Below, in pieces: positions 47,068-56,329 of a DNA stretch of 64,000 bases. Within the stretch, counting starts at the first letter, position 1. Each line of letters opens with the position of its first letter. The notes beneath the pieces were generated by a model that ran no database searches, had not been told where the DNA came from, and saw only the letters and a list, made by a program, of their open reading frames with translations. The DNA lies in contig RFGF01000003.1 of the NCBI GenBank assembly GCA_003695915.1, positions 1 to 64,000 on the forward strand, written 5' to 3'. The translations under genes were made by a program, and so were the position numbers. This stretch comes from Nitrospirota bacterium (GTDB lineage Bacteria > Nitrospirota > Nitrospiria > Nitrospirales > UBA8639).

Positions 47068-47245
47068 CGTTCAGGCATTGGCTTTGAGGTGCTGTTTTTC
47101 AGGATTCATCGCGCTCGTTGCCTTTGCTATGCTAACCTGCTCCGCTCAGAGGTCGCAATCGTCGCTGATTGTATCCATCGCATGAGCGCACGGCACGAGC
47201 ACATCGAACCATCCACTAACTCGTTCACCGATCGAGGAGGACATC

Positions 47246-48034
47246 ATGCGTGTATCCGTTCGAGGCATCAATTTGGGCTATACCGATGAAGGACACGGCG
47301 AACCGCTGGTTTTCATCCATGCTTTTCCCTTATCTCGTATCATGTGGGAGCCGCAACGGGAAGCGCTCGCTTCTCGATATCGGGTTATCAACATCGATCT
47401 GCGCGGACATGGAGAGTCCGATAGCATCTTGTGGCATTTTACCCTAGACGATTATGCGGAGGATGTCGTCGCGTTGGTTCAGCACCTGCATATCGAACGC
47501 GCGACGTTTGTGGGGTTGTCGATGGGAGGCTATATCTTGTTTTCGCTCTACCGCCGACGTCCCGAGCTCATCAAAGCCCTGGTTCTAGCGGATACGCGAG
47601 CCCAAGCCGATAGCGAGGAAGCCAAAGCCGGACGAATGGCGCTGGCACAAGTCGCTTACCGAAAAGGGATGTCCGCCGTAGCCGACCAGATGCTGCCCAA
47701 GCTGCTCGCTCCCGGATCGTTGAAAACACGACCGGAGCTCGTCGAACGCATTCGTTCGATTATTCTCAACAATGATCCCGCCGGAACGATCGTCGATCTG
47801 ATGGCCATGGCCGAGCGCCCGGATTCGACACCGCTACTGGCATCGGTGACGTGTCCCACGCTGGTGATCGTGGGCGAGGACGATATCGCAACACCCCCAT
47901 CTGAAGCGCATTACATGGTTGACCGTCTTCCTCAATCCAAACTGATCACCATTCCCGGCGCCGGACATTTGTCGAACATCGAGCAACCCGAGCGGTTCAC
48001 TCAGGCGCTGATGGATTTTGTGTCCGCTCGATAG
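47246..48034 (+). CDS. Alpha/beta-fold hydrolase
   Basis: The 262-residue protein has the alpha/beta hydrolase core: the HAFPLSRIMW oxyanion loop, DLRGHGESD, the nucleophile elbow VGLSMGGYI (Ser), the acid Asp in VIVGEDDIATPP and the His in IPGAGHLSNIE. It resembles 3-oxoadipate enol-lactonase- and esterase-like members, but the substrate cannot be read from sequence. GAGGAGGA lies 7 bp before the ATG. Confidence 0.88.
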   Translation: MRVSVRGINLGYTDEGHGEPLVFIHAFPLSRIMWEPQREALASRYRVINIDLRGHGESDSILWHFTLDDYAEDVVALVQHLHIERATFVGLSMGGYILFSLYRRRPELIKALVLADTRAQADSEEAKAGRMALAQVAYRKGMSAVADQMLPKLLAPGSLKTRPELVERIRSIILNNDPAGTIVDLMAMAERPDSTPLLASVTCPTLVIVGEDDIATPPSEAHYMVDRLPQSKLITIPGAGHLSNIEQPERFTQALMDFVSAR

Positions 48035-48051
48035 CGACAAGACGGGCGCGG

Positions 48052-48480
48052 TCAATCTGGAAGTTCGATGGCCCCGCCTTCCAGATCCATATCGACGCCT
48101 TTGAGTTCCATTTTGTTTCCCACGCGCCACCATTCGGACGTCGCTTCGGACAGCACCCCTTTGGTCGTGTAAAATTTGGCTTGGGGAACACGCACCTGAT
48201 CATGATCATCCTGCACCACTTCGATGACCACGTTTTTCAACATCGTGTCGGTCAACACGACGGATCGGCCTTCTTGCGTGAGCACAAAACGATCGCCTTC
48301 GTTCGAAATCCAGACATTTCGTTCCAGTTTCCCGACCTCACGCCCGGTCGGCATACAGAGGGGCATAGTCAGGAGGGGAGGACCATCCGGCTGGCATTCG
48401 ATTCGAAGCTGTTCTTGGCCATGGGCAAGAACGATGCCGTTGGTGTTTCGCAAGACATTGGTGCCAATCAGAATTGTCAC
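48052..48480 (-). CDS. Hypothetical protein, beta-rich
   Basis: The 142-residue protein has no signal peptide and consists mainly of predicted strands (LIGTNVLRNTNGIVLAHGQE, GDRFVLTQEGRSVVLTDTML, WWRVGNKMELKGVDMDLEGG). GTG 48480 has AGAGGTG just upstream. No family is recognised. It converges with the hydrolase gene. Confidence 0.6.
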   Translation of the reverse strand: MTILIGTNVLRNTNGIVLAHGQEQLRIECQPDGPPLLTMPLCMPTGREVGKLERNVWISNEGDRFVLTQEGRSVVLTDTMLKNVVIEVVQDDHDQVRVPQAKFYTTKGVLSEATSEWWRVGNKMELKGVDMDLEGGAIELPD

Positions 48481-48510
48481 AATTCACCTCTTGGTTGAGA
48501 TAGGGACGAG

Positions 48511-49584
48511 TTATTGAAGCATCTGTTGCTCTTGAGGCCGTTCACTCTTTGGTGGATTCGGGTATGCGTCAACTCGGCTTTGCTGCTTTAACCAGACAAG
48601 ACACCCCAGACCAATCAGAATCCACAGTATTTCGCGGAGACGGCGCACCAGCGCAAAGGTCACGCCCGTGATTTCCGAATAGCCGAACATCATCAACAAC
48701 AAGACATAGCCGCCTTCTTGCGCACCCAAGCTACCGGGAATGAAAAACGTTCCCCCTTTGATCAACACCGTCAAGGCTGCCAGCGACACGGATGCGAGAA
48801 TATCCGTCTCCTGTCCCAAAAAATACAGAATGGCGTAGACTTCGAGCGCTTCTGTCATCCATGCCAGAAAAAATGTGCACAACGCAAGATAAAAGGTGCG
48901 GGCATGGTGCGTGTAAAAAGATTGAATCATGCGATCCAGATCACGAAGCTTCGCTTTACGTTGTTCCAAATACGCGATCCGGATCCCCACTCGCTCCAGC
49001 AGTGCGACGCACCCCATAACCAACCCATAACGCTGAAACGCCACGAACATGCCCACGCCGAATCCCAGCAACATCAGGCTCACGATCATGGCCATCAAGT
49101 GGTGATCGACGGAGCCCAACAGGCCCACCGCGAGCCCCATCCCTAACAGGATAAACAAGACTTGCGCCATGGTCATGGTCGTTTTGGCGGTAATGACGGA
49201 GGCCAAGGCATCGACCATCGGCACGCCGTAGTGTTTCAGGAACAACGCTTTCATCGGTTCGCCGCCGATATACGCAGTCGGAGTTGTGACGTTAATGGTC
49301 TCTCCGGCCATTCGAATCGCAAACAACCGCGCGAATCCGATCCGAGCTGAAAAGGGACCGAGCGTGAGTCTCCATCCCCATGCCTCCAGGGCATAGACCA
49401 TCATCATGGGGATCATGATCACGAACATGGCCGGGAGGCCAAACTGCGCGATGGCTTCAAGAATGGACTGCGGTCCTGCATGCCACACCAGACCGACGAG
49501 GAAGACAAGACCGAATGCGAGGCAAGCGAGTTTAAGCACGAAGGCGAATAGCGCCACGCAGGAGCCATCCCATGGTTGCAGCAA
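48511..49584 (-). CDS. Flippase-like integral membrane protein (UPF0104 / LPG-synthase TM family)
   Basis: The 357-residue protein has about eight transmembrane helices and the family segments MAGETINVTTPTAYIGGEP, KTTMTMAQVLFILLG and GTFFIPGSLGAQEGGYVLL. Members of this family move or modify lipids or glycolipids; the transmembrane part of MprF is related. It overlaps the end of the CDP-alcohol phosphotransferase fusion gene by 53 bp, so the two are probably made together. A role in moving the product lipid across the membrane is inferred. Confidence 0.85.
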   Translation of the reverse strand: MLQPWDGSCVALFAFVLKLACLAFGLVFLVGLVWHAGPQSILEAIAQFGLPAMFVIMIPMMMVYALEAWGWRLTLGPFSARIGFARLFAIRMAGETINVTTPTAYIGGEPMKALFLKHYGVPMVDALASVITAKTTMTMAQVLFILLGMGLAVGLLGSVDHHLMAMIVSLMLLGFGVGMFVAFQRYGLVMGCVALLERVGIRIAYLEQRKAKLRDLDRMIQSFYTHHARTFYLALCTFFLAWMTEALEVYAILYFLGQETDILASVSLAALTVLIKGGTFFIPGSLGAQEGGYVLLLMMFGYSEITGVTFALVRRLREILWILIGLGCLVWLKQQSRVDAYPNPPKSERPQEQQMLQ

Positions 49585-51013
49585 AAAAGAGGGAGCCGGG
49601 CGCGGCTAACCACAAAAACCAACTCAGCATGTCGAGACAGGCAAAGACCATGACAACGATGGAAAAATCACGATTCGCCACGCGACTGAGCATGAATTCG
49701 ATGCGATCCCTGGTTTGGACACCCAATCGTCGAAGCACATGGGGACGCGAGCGGAGCGAGCGAGCATAATTCACAAACAAAAACGACAAGACATTGGCCA
49801 TAACGGTCACGGCGCCGAGTATCAGAGGGATTTGGCTCCCCGCCCAAGGACCATATCGATACGCTCCCCACGCTATTCCAGCAAACACGGCAATATGCAC
49901 GACATTGTCAGCCCAGATGTCCAATTCTTGGCCGAACTTGGTTTCCGAATAGGTCAACCGCGCCACTTCTCCGTCACAACAATCAATGATCACAGCCAGT
50001 TGCAACAACAGTGCCCCGAGCACACCGAGCGCATAGCTGCCGACGGCAAAGCACCCTGCTGACACCAAACCCAACAGCATGGACAGAATCGTGATGGCAT
50101 TGGGAGACCACCCTGCCTGCAAAAACCACCGCGTCAAGATACCGGAAAATTTCCGGTTCAGGTGCGTATCGATAAACCCGTCGAGTCCGCCTTTCAGGGA
50201 CTGGAGCGATCGCAATAACTTTGATTCCGCGAGACGAGGTCCGTCTGGACACCGAATATCACAATATTGATGAGGCTCCCCATCGATCGGCTGCAAGACG
50301 CCTTCGACGGCCGCCTGTTCCAAGGCCAACCGCAATGGATTGCTTCCGTGTGCTCGTAACATACCTGACACCCCGAACAGGCGTGCTGGCAGAACGACCA
50401 CATCGCCGGCCACTAACCGTGGTTCCTCTTCGTTCGCAATAGGCTGGTCTTGGGATGCTGATGATCGATCATGAAAGACGATCTGAGGGATATGCCTGAG
50501 ATGCCGAATTTCCTCCGCCGTGATATTCACACGCGGATTATCCGGATAGCCGCCATGCCCGACGTAGCCCACAACCACGAGAACCCGACCATCGGCCCCT
50601 TCCTTCCGTAATCGATGGATCAAGGATGGCGAACAGACGGCATGGCAACTCATTACCACGCACGAACCTTTGATTTCTTCTGCGAGCGTTTCCCAGGTTT
50701 CCGCTTGCGCGGGAGGGAATTCTCGGATGGGAAGCCACCGAACAGCGGCGTGGATGCGATGATCCCGCTGGAGAATCGCTCGAAGCGCCCGCTCTTCAGG
50801 ACCCGCCAGCACCCAAATTTGAGAGATGCCGCCCCGTTGAAGAGTCAAAAGCGTCCGCTGGAAAGGGGAAAGCCCTGCCACGCACTGTGCATCGCCATGA
50901 GCCTGTGAAGCATCGGGACGCGTTTCAGTCGTCAAAGCGAAGAGACCGGACGACGTCAAGACGATGGCGGTATCAATCGTTTTCGTGGCTGGTTCATGGA
51001 GTGTGCGGTCCAT
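49532..51013 (-). CDS. NTase-like domain fused to CDP-alcohol phosphotransferase
   Basis: Residues 1 to about 275 have a sugar-nucleotidyltransferase-like fold that seems degenerate: LSPFQRTLLTLQRGGISQIWVLAG and later VVVLPARLFG, without the GxGxR-P-K signature. Residues about 290-493 form a CDP-alcohol phosphatidyltransferase: the motif D-G-x2-A-R-x8-G-x3-D-x3-D is intact as DGEVARLTYSETKFGQELD-IWAD, with about six transmembrane helices. Such fusions are known in inositol-phosphate lipid or DIPP synthesis. With the neighbours, the predicted reaction is transfer of a CMP-activated head group to a lipid alcohol. The acceptor is unknown. Confidence 0.82.
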   Translation of the reverse strand: MDRTLHEPATKTIDTAIVLTSSGLFALTTETRPDASQAHGDAQCVAGLSPFQRTLLTLQRGGISQIWVLAGPEERALRAILQRDHRIHAAVRWLPIREFPPAQAETWETLAEEIKGSCVVMSCHAVCSPSLIHRLRKEGADGRVLVVVGYVGHGGYPDNPRVNITAEEIRHLRHIPQIVFHDRSSASQDQPIANEEEPRLVAGDVVVLPARLFGVSGMLRAHGSNPLRLALEQAAVEGVLQPIDGEPHQYCDIRCPDGPRLAESKLLRSLQSLKGGLDGFIDTHLNRKFSGILTRWFLQAGWSPNAITILSMLLGLVSAGCFAVGSYALGVLGALLLQLAVIIDCCDGEVARLTYSETKFGQELDIWADNVVHIAVFAGIAWGAYRYGPWAGSQIPLILGAVTVMANVLSFLFVNYARSLRSRPHVLRRLGVQTRDRIEFMLSRVANRDFSIVVMVFACLDMLSWFLWLAAPGSLFFAATMGWLLRGAIRLRA

Positions 51014-51058
51014 CGTATCCTCGACGTTCCCGATTACGTGGACGTAAGCTCAGGTCTT

Positions 51059-51805
51059 CTACGATACAGAAGAGGGCTCCATCGCCGATATCGCGGGGAG
51101 GATTTCCTGCTCGGCTCGAATCACATCTTCCGGAAAATCGATTTCCATCCAAGGAAGTCCGCCCACGCGCTCGTATCCGACGGCGACATGCTCAAAAAAT
51201 TCCTTCAAGGCATCTTCGTATTCCATATCCCAGGCGCCGGAGTCCATGCACCTCGCGACGGCATCGAGCAGCACGGGAACGTCCGTGCGAGCGACTTTCA
51301 AAAAGCCGACCCCTTCTCCCAGACAATCGCAATCGGCCGGCACCTGTTTGGTCAGTGCCTTGATCCGTCCGTCGCGCGCGACGACCATACATTCTTCCGT
51401 CGTCTGCGTTACCGTTTCGTCGACAAGCAAGGCAGAGGGAAATGGCGATTCGACCAACCGACGCAGAATCACCGGATGATACAAGACATCGGCGTCCATG
51501 ATGAGGACATCTTGGGTCATTTCGTTGCGTGCAGCCCATAAAGAACAAATACTTCCTCGCTCATATGCCTCGTTCACCACATAGGTCACCGTTCCGGCAC
51601 GCGATTCAGCCGCTACCGCTTCCTGTACCGCTTCGCGCCGATAACCGACAACGAGAGCGATCGCGGTCACACCCAAATTCGTCAGGTTTTCCAAATGCCG
51701 CGACAGCAAGGTTCGTCCACCAATGTTCAACAAGCACTTCGGACGCCCACCACTTGCAGCTTGCAATCGCTTCCCTACTCCCGCAGCCAGAATAATGGCT
51801 TTCAT
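51059..51805 (-). CDS. Nucleotidyltransferase, LicC/PntC-like cytidylyltransferase
   Basis: The 248-residue enzyme has the NTase signature MKAIILAAGVGKRL, then GGRPKCLLNIGGRTLL, VLIMDADVLYHP (metal Asp) and a second Asp in MEIDFPEDV. The best fit is LicC (CTP:phosphocholine) or PntC (CTP:2-aminoethylphosphonate cytidylyltransferase). It overlaps the aminotransferase gene by 4 bp. The aminotransferase next to it favours AEP as substrate, giving CMP-AEP; a fused PntC-aminotransferase is known in Treponema. A sugar-1-phosphate substrate cannot be excluded. Confidence 0.82.
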   Translation of the reverse strand: MKAIILAAGVGKRLQAASGGRPKCLLNIGGRTLLSRHLENLTNLGVTAIALVVGYRREAVQEAVAAESRAGTVTYVVNEAYERGSICSLWAARNEMTQDVLIMDADVLYHPVILRRLVESPFPSALLVDETVTQTTEECMVVARDGRIKALTKQVPADCDCLGEGVGFLKVARTDVPVLLDAVARCMDSGAWDMEYEDALKEFFEHVAVGYERVGGLPWMEIDFPEDVIRAEQEILPAISAMEPSSVS

Positions 51806-52896
51806 ACATTCCGTTCAGCTTTTCGGACCACGTCCTGAAAGGCGTCTAAAAATTCGAGAATATGGCGATCCTCAAGCGCCCCAATATTGGCTACACGAAA
51901 AATCTGGGACTCGAGTCGCCCCTGCCCAGCATAGATCACAAAACCTCGAGCTTTCAATCGATCATGCAACGAAGCATACGTCATGCCGCGAGGCAAGGCA
52001 AACGCTGTCAAGGAATTGGACCGATATTCTCGTGGGACGATGGGCGTAATCCCCATCTCCTCCATACGACGGCGAATCAGCTCTGCATGGCGTCGATAGC
52101 GACGAATCCGATTGGCGACGCCTTCTTCCAACAACTCGGCCAACGCTTCCCGAAAGGCATAATACACTTGGATGGCCGGCGTAAAGGGAATGCTCCCTTT
52201 CTCCTGCGCTTCATAGTACGTCGCCAAGTTCAAATATATGCCCCTTTTCGGGTATTTGAGCATGCGTTCCATAAATCCCTTACGGACGAGAACAAACGCG
52301 GCCCCGGGAAACCCCTGGATACATTTTTGGGCAGCGCCGGCCACAAGATACAGATGAGCCCCCGCAATATCCAAAGGCTCGCCCCCCAATCCGCTCACGG
52401 AGTCCACCAAAAACACCCGATTATGGCGATCGACAACCTCTGCCAGTTCCTCGATGGGGTTAATCACCCCCAAGGAAGTTTCGTGATGAACCGCGGCAAC
52501 CACATGAACTTCAGGATGTTGTTTCAAGGCCAAATCGACTTTGGCAGGGTCGAGACGGGTTCCCCATTCGAATTTCAATTCCGGAATACCTAGACGTTGC
52601 GTGTTGACAATGGCGCTCAGCCGTTCACCGTACACGCCGTTATTCAGCACCAAGGCGCGTTTGGCTTGGGGAATACTGGACAGCAGGGCAGCCTCGACCG
52701 CTGATGTTCCAGATCCGGTCAACACGATGGCCGTGTATTCGGATTCCGCTCCCGGAACAAAAGCCTGGAGCAGCTTGTGTCGGATATCCGCCAAGAGATC
52801 GGAAAATTCCGATTCGCGATGACAGATGTCCGGTTCGAGCAACGCACGCCGGACGCGATCGGAGACATTGACCGGACCAGGATTCAATAAAATCAT
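51802..52896 (-). CDS. Aminotransferase, 2-aminoethylphosphonate (PhnW/AepT) type
   Basis: The 364-residue PLP enzyme has LLNPGPVNVSDRVRRAL at its start, LTGSGTSAVEAAL (phosphate cup), DSVSGLGGEPLDI and the PLP lysine in GAAQKCIQGFPG, matching the AEP aminotransferase branch of the alanine-glyoxylate aminotransferase family. In biosynthesis it would turn phosphonoacetaldehyde into 2-aminoethylphosphonate. It follows the split decarboxylase after about 140 bp. If the decarboxylase works on sulfopyruvate instead, the product would be taurine. Confidence 0.85.
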   Translation of the reverse strand: MILLNPGPVNVSDRVRRALLEPDICHRESEFSDLLADIRHKLLQAFVPGAESEYTAIVLTGSGTSAVEAALLSSIPQAKRALVLNNGVYGERLSAIVNTQRLGIPELKFEWGTRLDPAKVDLALKQHPEVHVVAAVHHETSLGVINPIEELAEVVDRHNRVFLVDSVSGLGGEPLDIAGAHLYLVAGAAQKCIQGFPGAAFVLVRKGFMERMLKYPKRGIYLNLATYYEAQEKGSIPFTPAIQVYYAFREALAELLEEGVANRIRRYRRHAELIRRRMEEMGITPIVPREYRSNSLTAFALPRGMTYASLHDRLKARGFVIYAGQGRLESQIFRVANIGALEDRHILEFLDAFQDVVRKAERNV

Positions 52897-53035
52897 TGGA
52901 CGGATCTCGACGGATCACGCATCGAGGCAAGAGCCGCCGACCGAAAACCTGTACGATGCTTCGGAGATCGGTGCTCACAGTCATGCATCCGTATGATCAT
53001 GCCCATCTTCATCCAAGATTGTCTCACTGGCTCCG

Positions 53036-53641
53036 CTATCGAGTCGATGACCGGTTGAGAGCGGTTTGGAAGCGTGCAGCGATCGCGTCAGGGTCAAGCG
53101 GAACGCGGTCGACATCCTCGATCTGTTCATTCACTTTAATGAGCAGCATGCTCGGCCCATCCTGATTCAACATCGCCTTGAATTCGTAGAGGATATCATC
53201 GCGTTCCCTGACGCGTTCGACGTTGACATACCCGACAGCTTTGGCCACCTTATCCAAACAGACTACGCGCGAATAGGTCGGCTGATTTCCCGTGCTCCCA
53301 TATACCTCGTTATCGAATACTACGTGAATGAAGTTTTTGGGTTTCAAGGCTCCCACCGTGGCGAGAGTCCCGAGACTCATTAAGACATTCCCGTCGCCAT
53401 CAAACACAATTACCTTCTCGTGTGGTCGTTCCAATGCTACGCCCAACCCAATCCCCGCTGCCGCGCCCATGGAACCGATCATGTAAAAATTTTGGGCTCG
53501 ATCGCGGATTTTGTAGGCCTCCCGCGACGGAAACCCATTGCACACGATTACCGGTTGATCCGTGATCAAGGAGAACACCGCTTCCATCGCTTGTGCACGA
53601 CTCTGCATGACACCTTCTTCGGGACCGAGCATGGATCGCAT
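53036..53641 (-). CDS. Phosphonopyruvate (or sulfopyruvate) decarboxylase, beta subunit
   Basis: This is the TPP-pyrophosphate-binding half of a split decarboxylase. It has GSMGAAAGIGLGVALE, the TPP/Mg motif VFDGDGNVLMSLG with the closing Asn in VVFDNEVYGSTGNQP. ATG 53641 or 53632 follows AGGAGG directly behind the alpha stop (53656); an open frame to 53740 only overlaps alpha. 201 residues is usual for ComE-like subunits. Phosphonopyruvate is favoured over sulfopyruvate by the AEP-type aminotransferase next to it. Confidence 0.85.
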   Translation of the reverse strand: MRSMLGPEEGVMQSRAQAMEAVFSLITDQPVIVCNGFPSREAYKIRDRAQNFYMIGSMGAAAGIGLGVALERPHEKVIVFDGDGNVLMSLGTLATVGALKPKNFIHVVFDNEVYGSTGNQPTYSRVVCLDKVAKAVGYVNVERVRERDDILYEFKAMLNQDGPSMLLIKVNEQIEDVDRVPLDPDAIAARFQTALNRSSTR

Positions 53642-53655
53642 CGCCTCCTGGTCGA

Positions 53656-54153
53656 CTATGGTTGGACCGTTTTGACGAGCCCCTTTTTCAAGAGCAGCGC
53701 GACGGGGATACGCTGATCCATAAACGTTCGCGCTGTCCACGAGAAATCTTCGGTCAAGGTTTCCAGGGACAATGTTCGGTAAGGAATCTTGAGCGTCTCG
53801 AGCAACTGCGGAAGCGTTTGTCCGATAACCAAATGCTCGGGCGCGTCTTTTCCTTGAAAGCCTCGCCAGGAAATGATGAGCAAGCAGGGAATTCGATAAA
53901 TGAGATTGAGCGAAGCCAAGACGTTTAAGGAATTGCCGAGTCCGGAATTTTGCATCAGCACAACGGGAATGCGGCCGGCCAGATAGGCTCCTGAAGCCAT
54001 AGCCACCGCTTCATCTTCTCGGACTGCCGGAGTATACAGGCGTTGTTCCATGAGATAGGCGATAATGCCGCCTAAAATAGTATCGGGCACCCCCGTAAAA
54101 AAATTGCATCCCATGTGCTGCAACGATTTCACGAACTCGTCGCTCTCGATCAT
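53656..54153 (-). CDS. Phosphonopyruvate (or sulfopyruvate) decarboxylase, alpha subunit
   Basis: This is the pyrimidine-binding half of the same enzyme (165 residues). It has FFTGVPDTILGGIIAYL, the activating Glu in VREDEAVAMASGAYLAGR, and LMQNSGLGNSLNVLASL, the pattern of Ppd/ComD proteins. It is the first gene of the cluster and is divergent from queF. The usual partner PEP mutase (EDKxxPK-type motif) is absent from the window. Confidence 0.86.
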   Translation of the reverse strand: MIESDEFVKSLQHMGCNFFTGVPDTILGGIIAYLMEQRLYTPAVREDEAVAMASGAYLAGRIPVVLMQNSGLGNSLNVLASLNLIYRIPCLLIISWRGFQGKDAPEHLVIGQTLPQLLETLKIPYRTLSLETLTEDFSWTARTFMDQRIPVALLLKKGLVKTVQP

Positions 54154-54395
54154 GGCCGTATTCCAAATCTTTCCGAGTAGGGATCGGTCTTTTCGTTCCG
54201 CCGACGACTAGCCACGCTGCCCACGTCTGCTTGAGTGAGACGGATAAGGACGAACCCATTTCGTGAGACGGTCTCAGCGAGGAGCAGATTATATCCAACT
54301 GTGACAGATCGACTCAAGAAACGGTGGGTATCTTGCGAGCAGCGAATCGAGCGGCTACACTAGCCTCACTGATTGCTTGCACAGCGTGAGAGACA
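54154..54395. promoter_or_regulatory. Divergent promoter region, phosphonate cluster and queF
   Basis: The 242-bp gap must contain the promoters for both directions. I searched for a preQ1 riboswitch in front of queF and did not see its C-rich stem-loop plus A-rich tail. Confidence 0.4.
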
Positions 54396-54809
54396 ATGGG
54401 AACAACGAAAACGCGTTCACGTCGTACGTCGCCCTCTCGTTACACGGAGCGTCATGCAAAAAGCGGATTGACAGCCAAATTGCCGCCCCTGGAGACCTGG
54501 CCCAACCAATACAAGGGATACGAAATTACCATCGATATTCCCGAGTATACGGCCATTTGTCCCAAAACCGGGCTGCCCGATTTCGGCACCATCCGCATCC
54601 GATACGTACCAGATAAAGCATGCATCGAGTTGAAGTCCCTCAAACTGTACATTCACGCCTATCGCAATCTCGGCATCTTTTACGAAAACGCGGTGAATCG
54701 CATTCTTGCCGACGTCGTCGCCGCTTGTCGCCCGATCACTGCCACAGTGATCGGGGAATTCGCAGCCCGCGGTGGCTTGCGGAGTACGATCGAAGCCAAA
54801 TACCCCTAA
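54396..54809 (+). CDS. queF: NADPH-dependent preQ0 reductase QueF
   Basis: QueF reduces the nitrile of preQ0 to preQ1 in queuosine synthesis. The 137-residue single-domain (type I) protein has the thioimide-forming Cys and the Asp in EYTAICPKTGLPDFG, the helix segment CIELKSLKLYIHAYRN and the substrate Glu region. The N-terminus is basic and not conserved. Other queuosine genes are not in the window. Confidence 0.95.
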   Translation: MGTTKTRSRRTSPSRYTERHAKSGLTAKLPPLETWPNQYKGYEITIDIPEYTAICPKTGLPDFGTIRIRYVPDKACIELKSLKLYIHAYRNLGIFYENAVNRILADVVAACRPITATVIGEFAARGGLRSTIEAKYP

Positions 54810-54903
54810 AGCAAGCGGAACCCATGCCGCGACACGCGCCCACTGCTGCGCTTTCCCTAAAAGCTCGGGGTTTCAATCTGTGATTTCTTTTTGGGCACGG
54901 GAG

Positions 54904-54926
54904 GTTCACCCACCTTGCGGGTGAAC
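54904..54926. terminator. Hairpin between convergent queF and the DegT gene
   Basis: An 8-bp perfect stem GTTCACCC (54904-54911) and GGGTGAAC (54919-54926) with a 7-nt loop lies in the 167-bp convergent gap. No T-run follows, so the terminator role is likely but not certain. Confidence 0.5.
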
Positions 54927-54976
54927 GCCAAGCTCGCGCTCCCACGTTCAGAGCAGAATCCGATGACCAGGAGCGA

Positions 54977-56095
54977 TTAGGTGGCGCAATAGAAGGTTTT
55001 GATCGTCTCAACGACCAGATGCTGCTGATCGACACTGAGCTCCGGATAAATCGGCAAAGAGAGCACTTCCCGAGCCGCTTGCTCGGAAACCGGAAATTGA
55101 CCCTCTCGATAACCGAGTGCCCGGTAGCATTCTTGAAGATGAAGGGGGATGGGATAATAGATACGAGTCCCGATGCCCTGCGCAGCAAGGTAAGCGTGTA
55201 ATCGATCGCGGTCCTGCACCCGGATCGTAAATTGGTTGTAGACATGATAGTTGGCCGGATCGACAACGGGCAGTTTGATCCGATCCAAGAGCCCCGCCTC
55301 GTGAAACAGTTTTTCGTATCTCGCTGCATTATGCCGACGACGTTCCGTCCACCGATCCAAATACTTGAGCTTGACTCGCAAGACTGCAGCTTGAAGGGCA
55401 TCGAGTCGGCTGTTGATCCCGATCGCATAATGATGGTACTCGTATCGGCTTCCATGTACTCGGAGCTCCATCAGTCGGTCAGCAAGATCGACAGCATTTG
55501 TCGTAATAAGTCCGCCGTCCCCAAATGCTCCCAGATTTTTTGACGGGAAAAAGCTGAAACAGCCTAACGTGCCGAGCGCGCCAGCTCGAACCGTCCGTCG
55601 GGCAGCCCCGATAGCCTGACAGGCGTCTTCAATGACAGGAATCCCGTGGTGGACGGCAATCGCCGAGATTTGTTCCATATCGGCGCATTGACCGAACAAA
55701 TGCACGGGGATAATGGCTTTGGTCTTAGGGGTGATATGGTCGGCGATCCAAGCCGGATCCATGTTGAGGGTATCGTCACAGATATCGACGAAGACCGGCT
55801 TGGCTCCTAAACGCGAAATGACTCCTGCCGTCGAGAAAAACGTAAAGGGAACAGTGATGACTTCATCCCCAGGCTCTACTCCCAATACCATGAGCGACAA
55901 AAGGAGCGCATCGCTTCCAGACGCAACACCGACGGCGCGCCCAGTCCCCACGAACTTGGCCATAGTCTCTTCGAAATCGGCAACACGGGTCCCAAGAACG
56001 AATCCCTGTTCGTCGCAAACTTCTTCGATTGCCGAAAGAATTTCCTCTCGAATAGAGGAAAATTGAGCTCGTAAATCCAACAAAGGAACTTTCAT
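54977..56095 (-). CDS. DegT/DnrJ/EryC1/StrS-family aminotransferase
   Basis: The 372-residue PLP enzyme begins MKVPLLDLRAQF and has GSDALLLSLMVLGVEPGDEV, PVHLFGQCADME, the Asp in PVIEDACQAIGA and the PLP lysine in FFPSKNLGAFGDGG. Such enzymes aminate keto sugars of nucleotide-linked sugars. No sugar dehydratase or epimerase is adjacent, so the sugar is unknown. ATG 56095 is preferred to 56104 because the family starts with MKVPLLDL. Confidence 0.92.
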   Translation of the reverse strand: MKVPLLDLRAQFSSIREEILSAIEEVCDEQGFVLGTRVADFEETMAKFVGTGRAVGVASGSDALLLSLMVLGVEPGDEVITVPFTFFSTAGVISRLGAKPVFVDICDDTLNMDPAWIADHITPKTKAIIPVHLFGQCADMEQISAIAVHHGIPVIEDACQAIGAARRTVRAGALGTLGCFSFFPSKNLGAFGDGGLITTNAVDLADRLMELRVHGSRYEYHHYAIGINSRLDALQAAVLRVKLKYLDRWTERRRHNAARYEKLFHEAGLLDRIKLPVVDPANYHVYNQFTIRVQDRDRLHAYLAAQGIGTRIYYPIPLHLQECYRALGYREGQFPVSEQAAREVLSLPIYPELSVDQQHLVVETIKTFYCAT

Positions 56096-56329
56096 AGCTG
56101 GCATAGTGGGCGCTGTAGGTATCTCACTAAAGCGTGTGTCAAATACGACACAGATTGATTCATGTCGTTATCCATTCTTTGTGGACGTAGTTTCAGTAAA
56201 CGAATAGACTTTGTTCATGCTATCGTGGCTCGGCATGAGAAAAATTCACAGCATCGAAATGTATTTAGCAAAATTGAGACCAATTCAAACAAGAAAGCTA
56301 GCGTCTGCTTCATCCGCACTTTTCGAGCC

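Noticed and set aside
54154-54395. preQ1 riboswitch before queF
   Set aside because: The expected short stem-loop with A-rich tail near the ribosome site is not visible.
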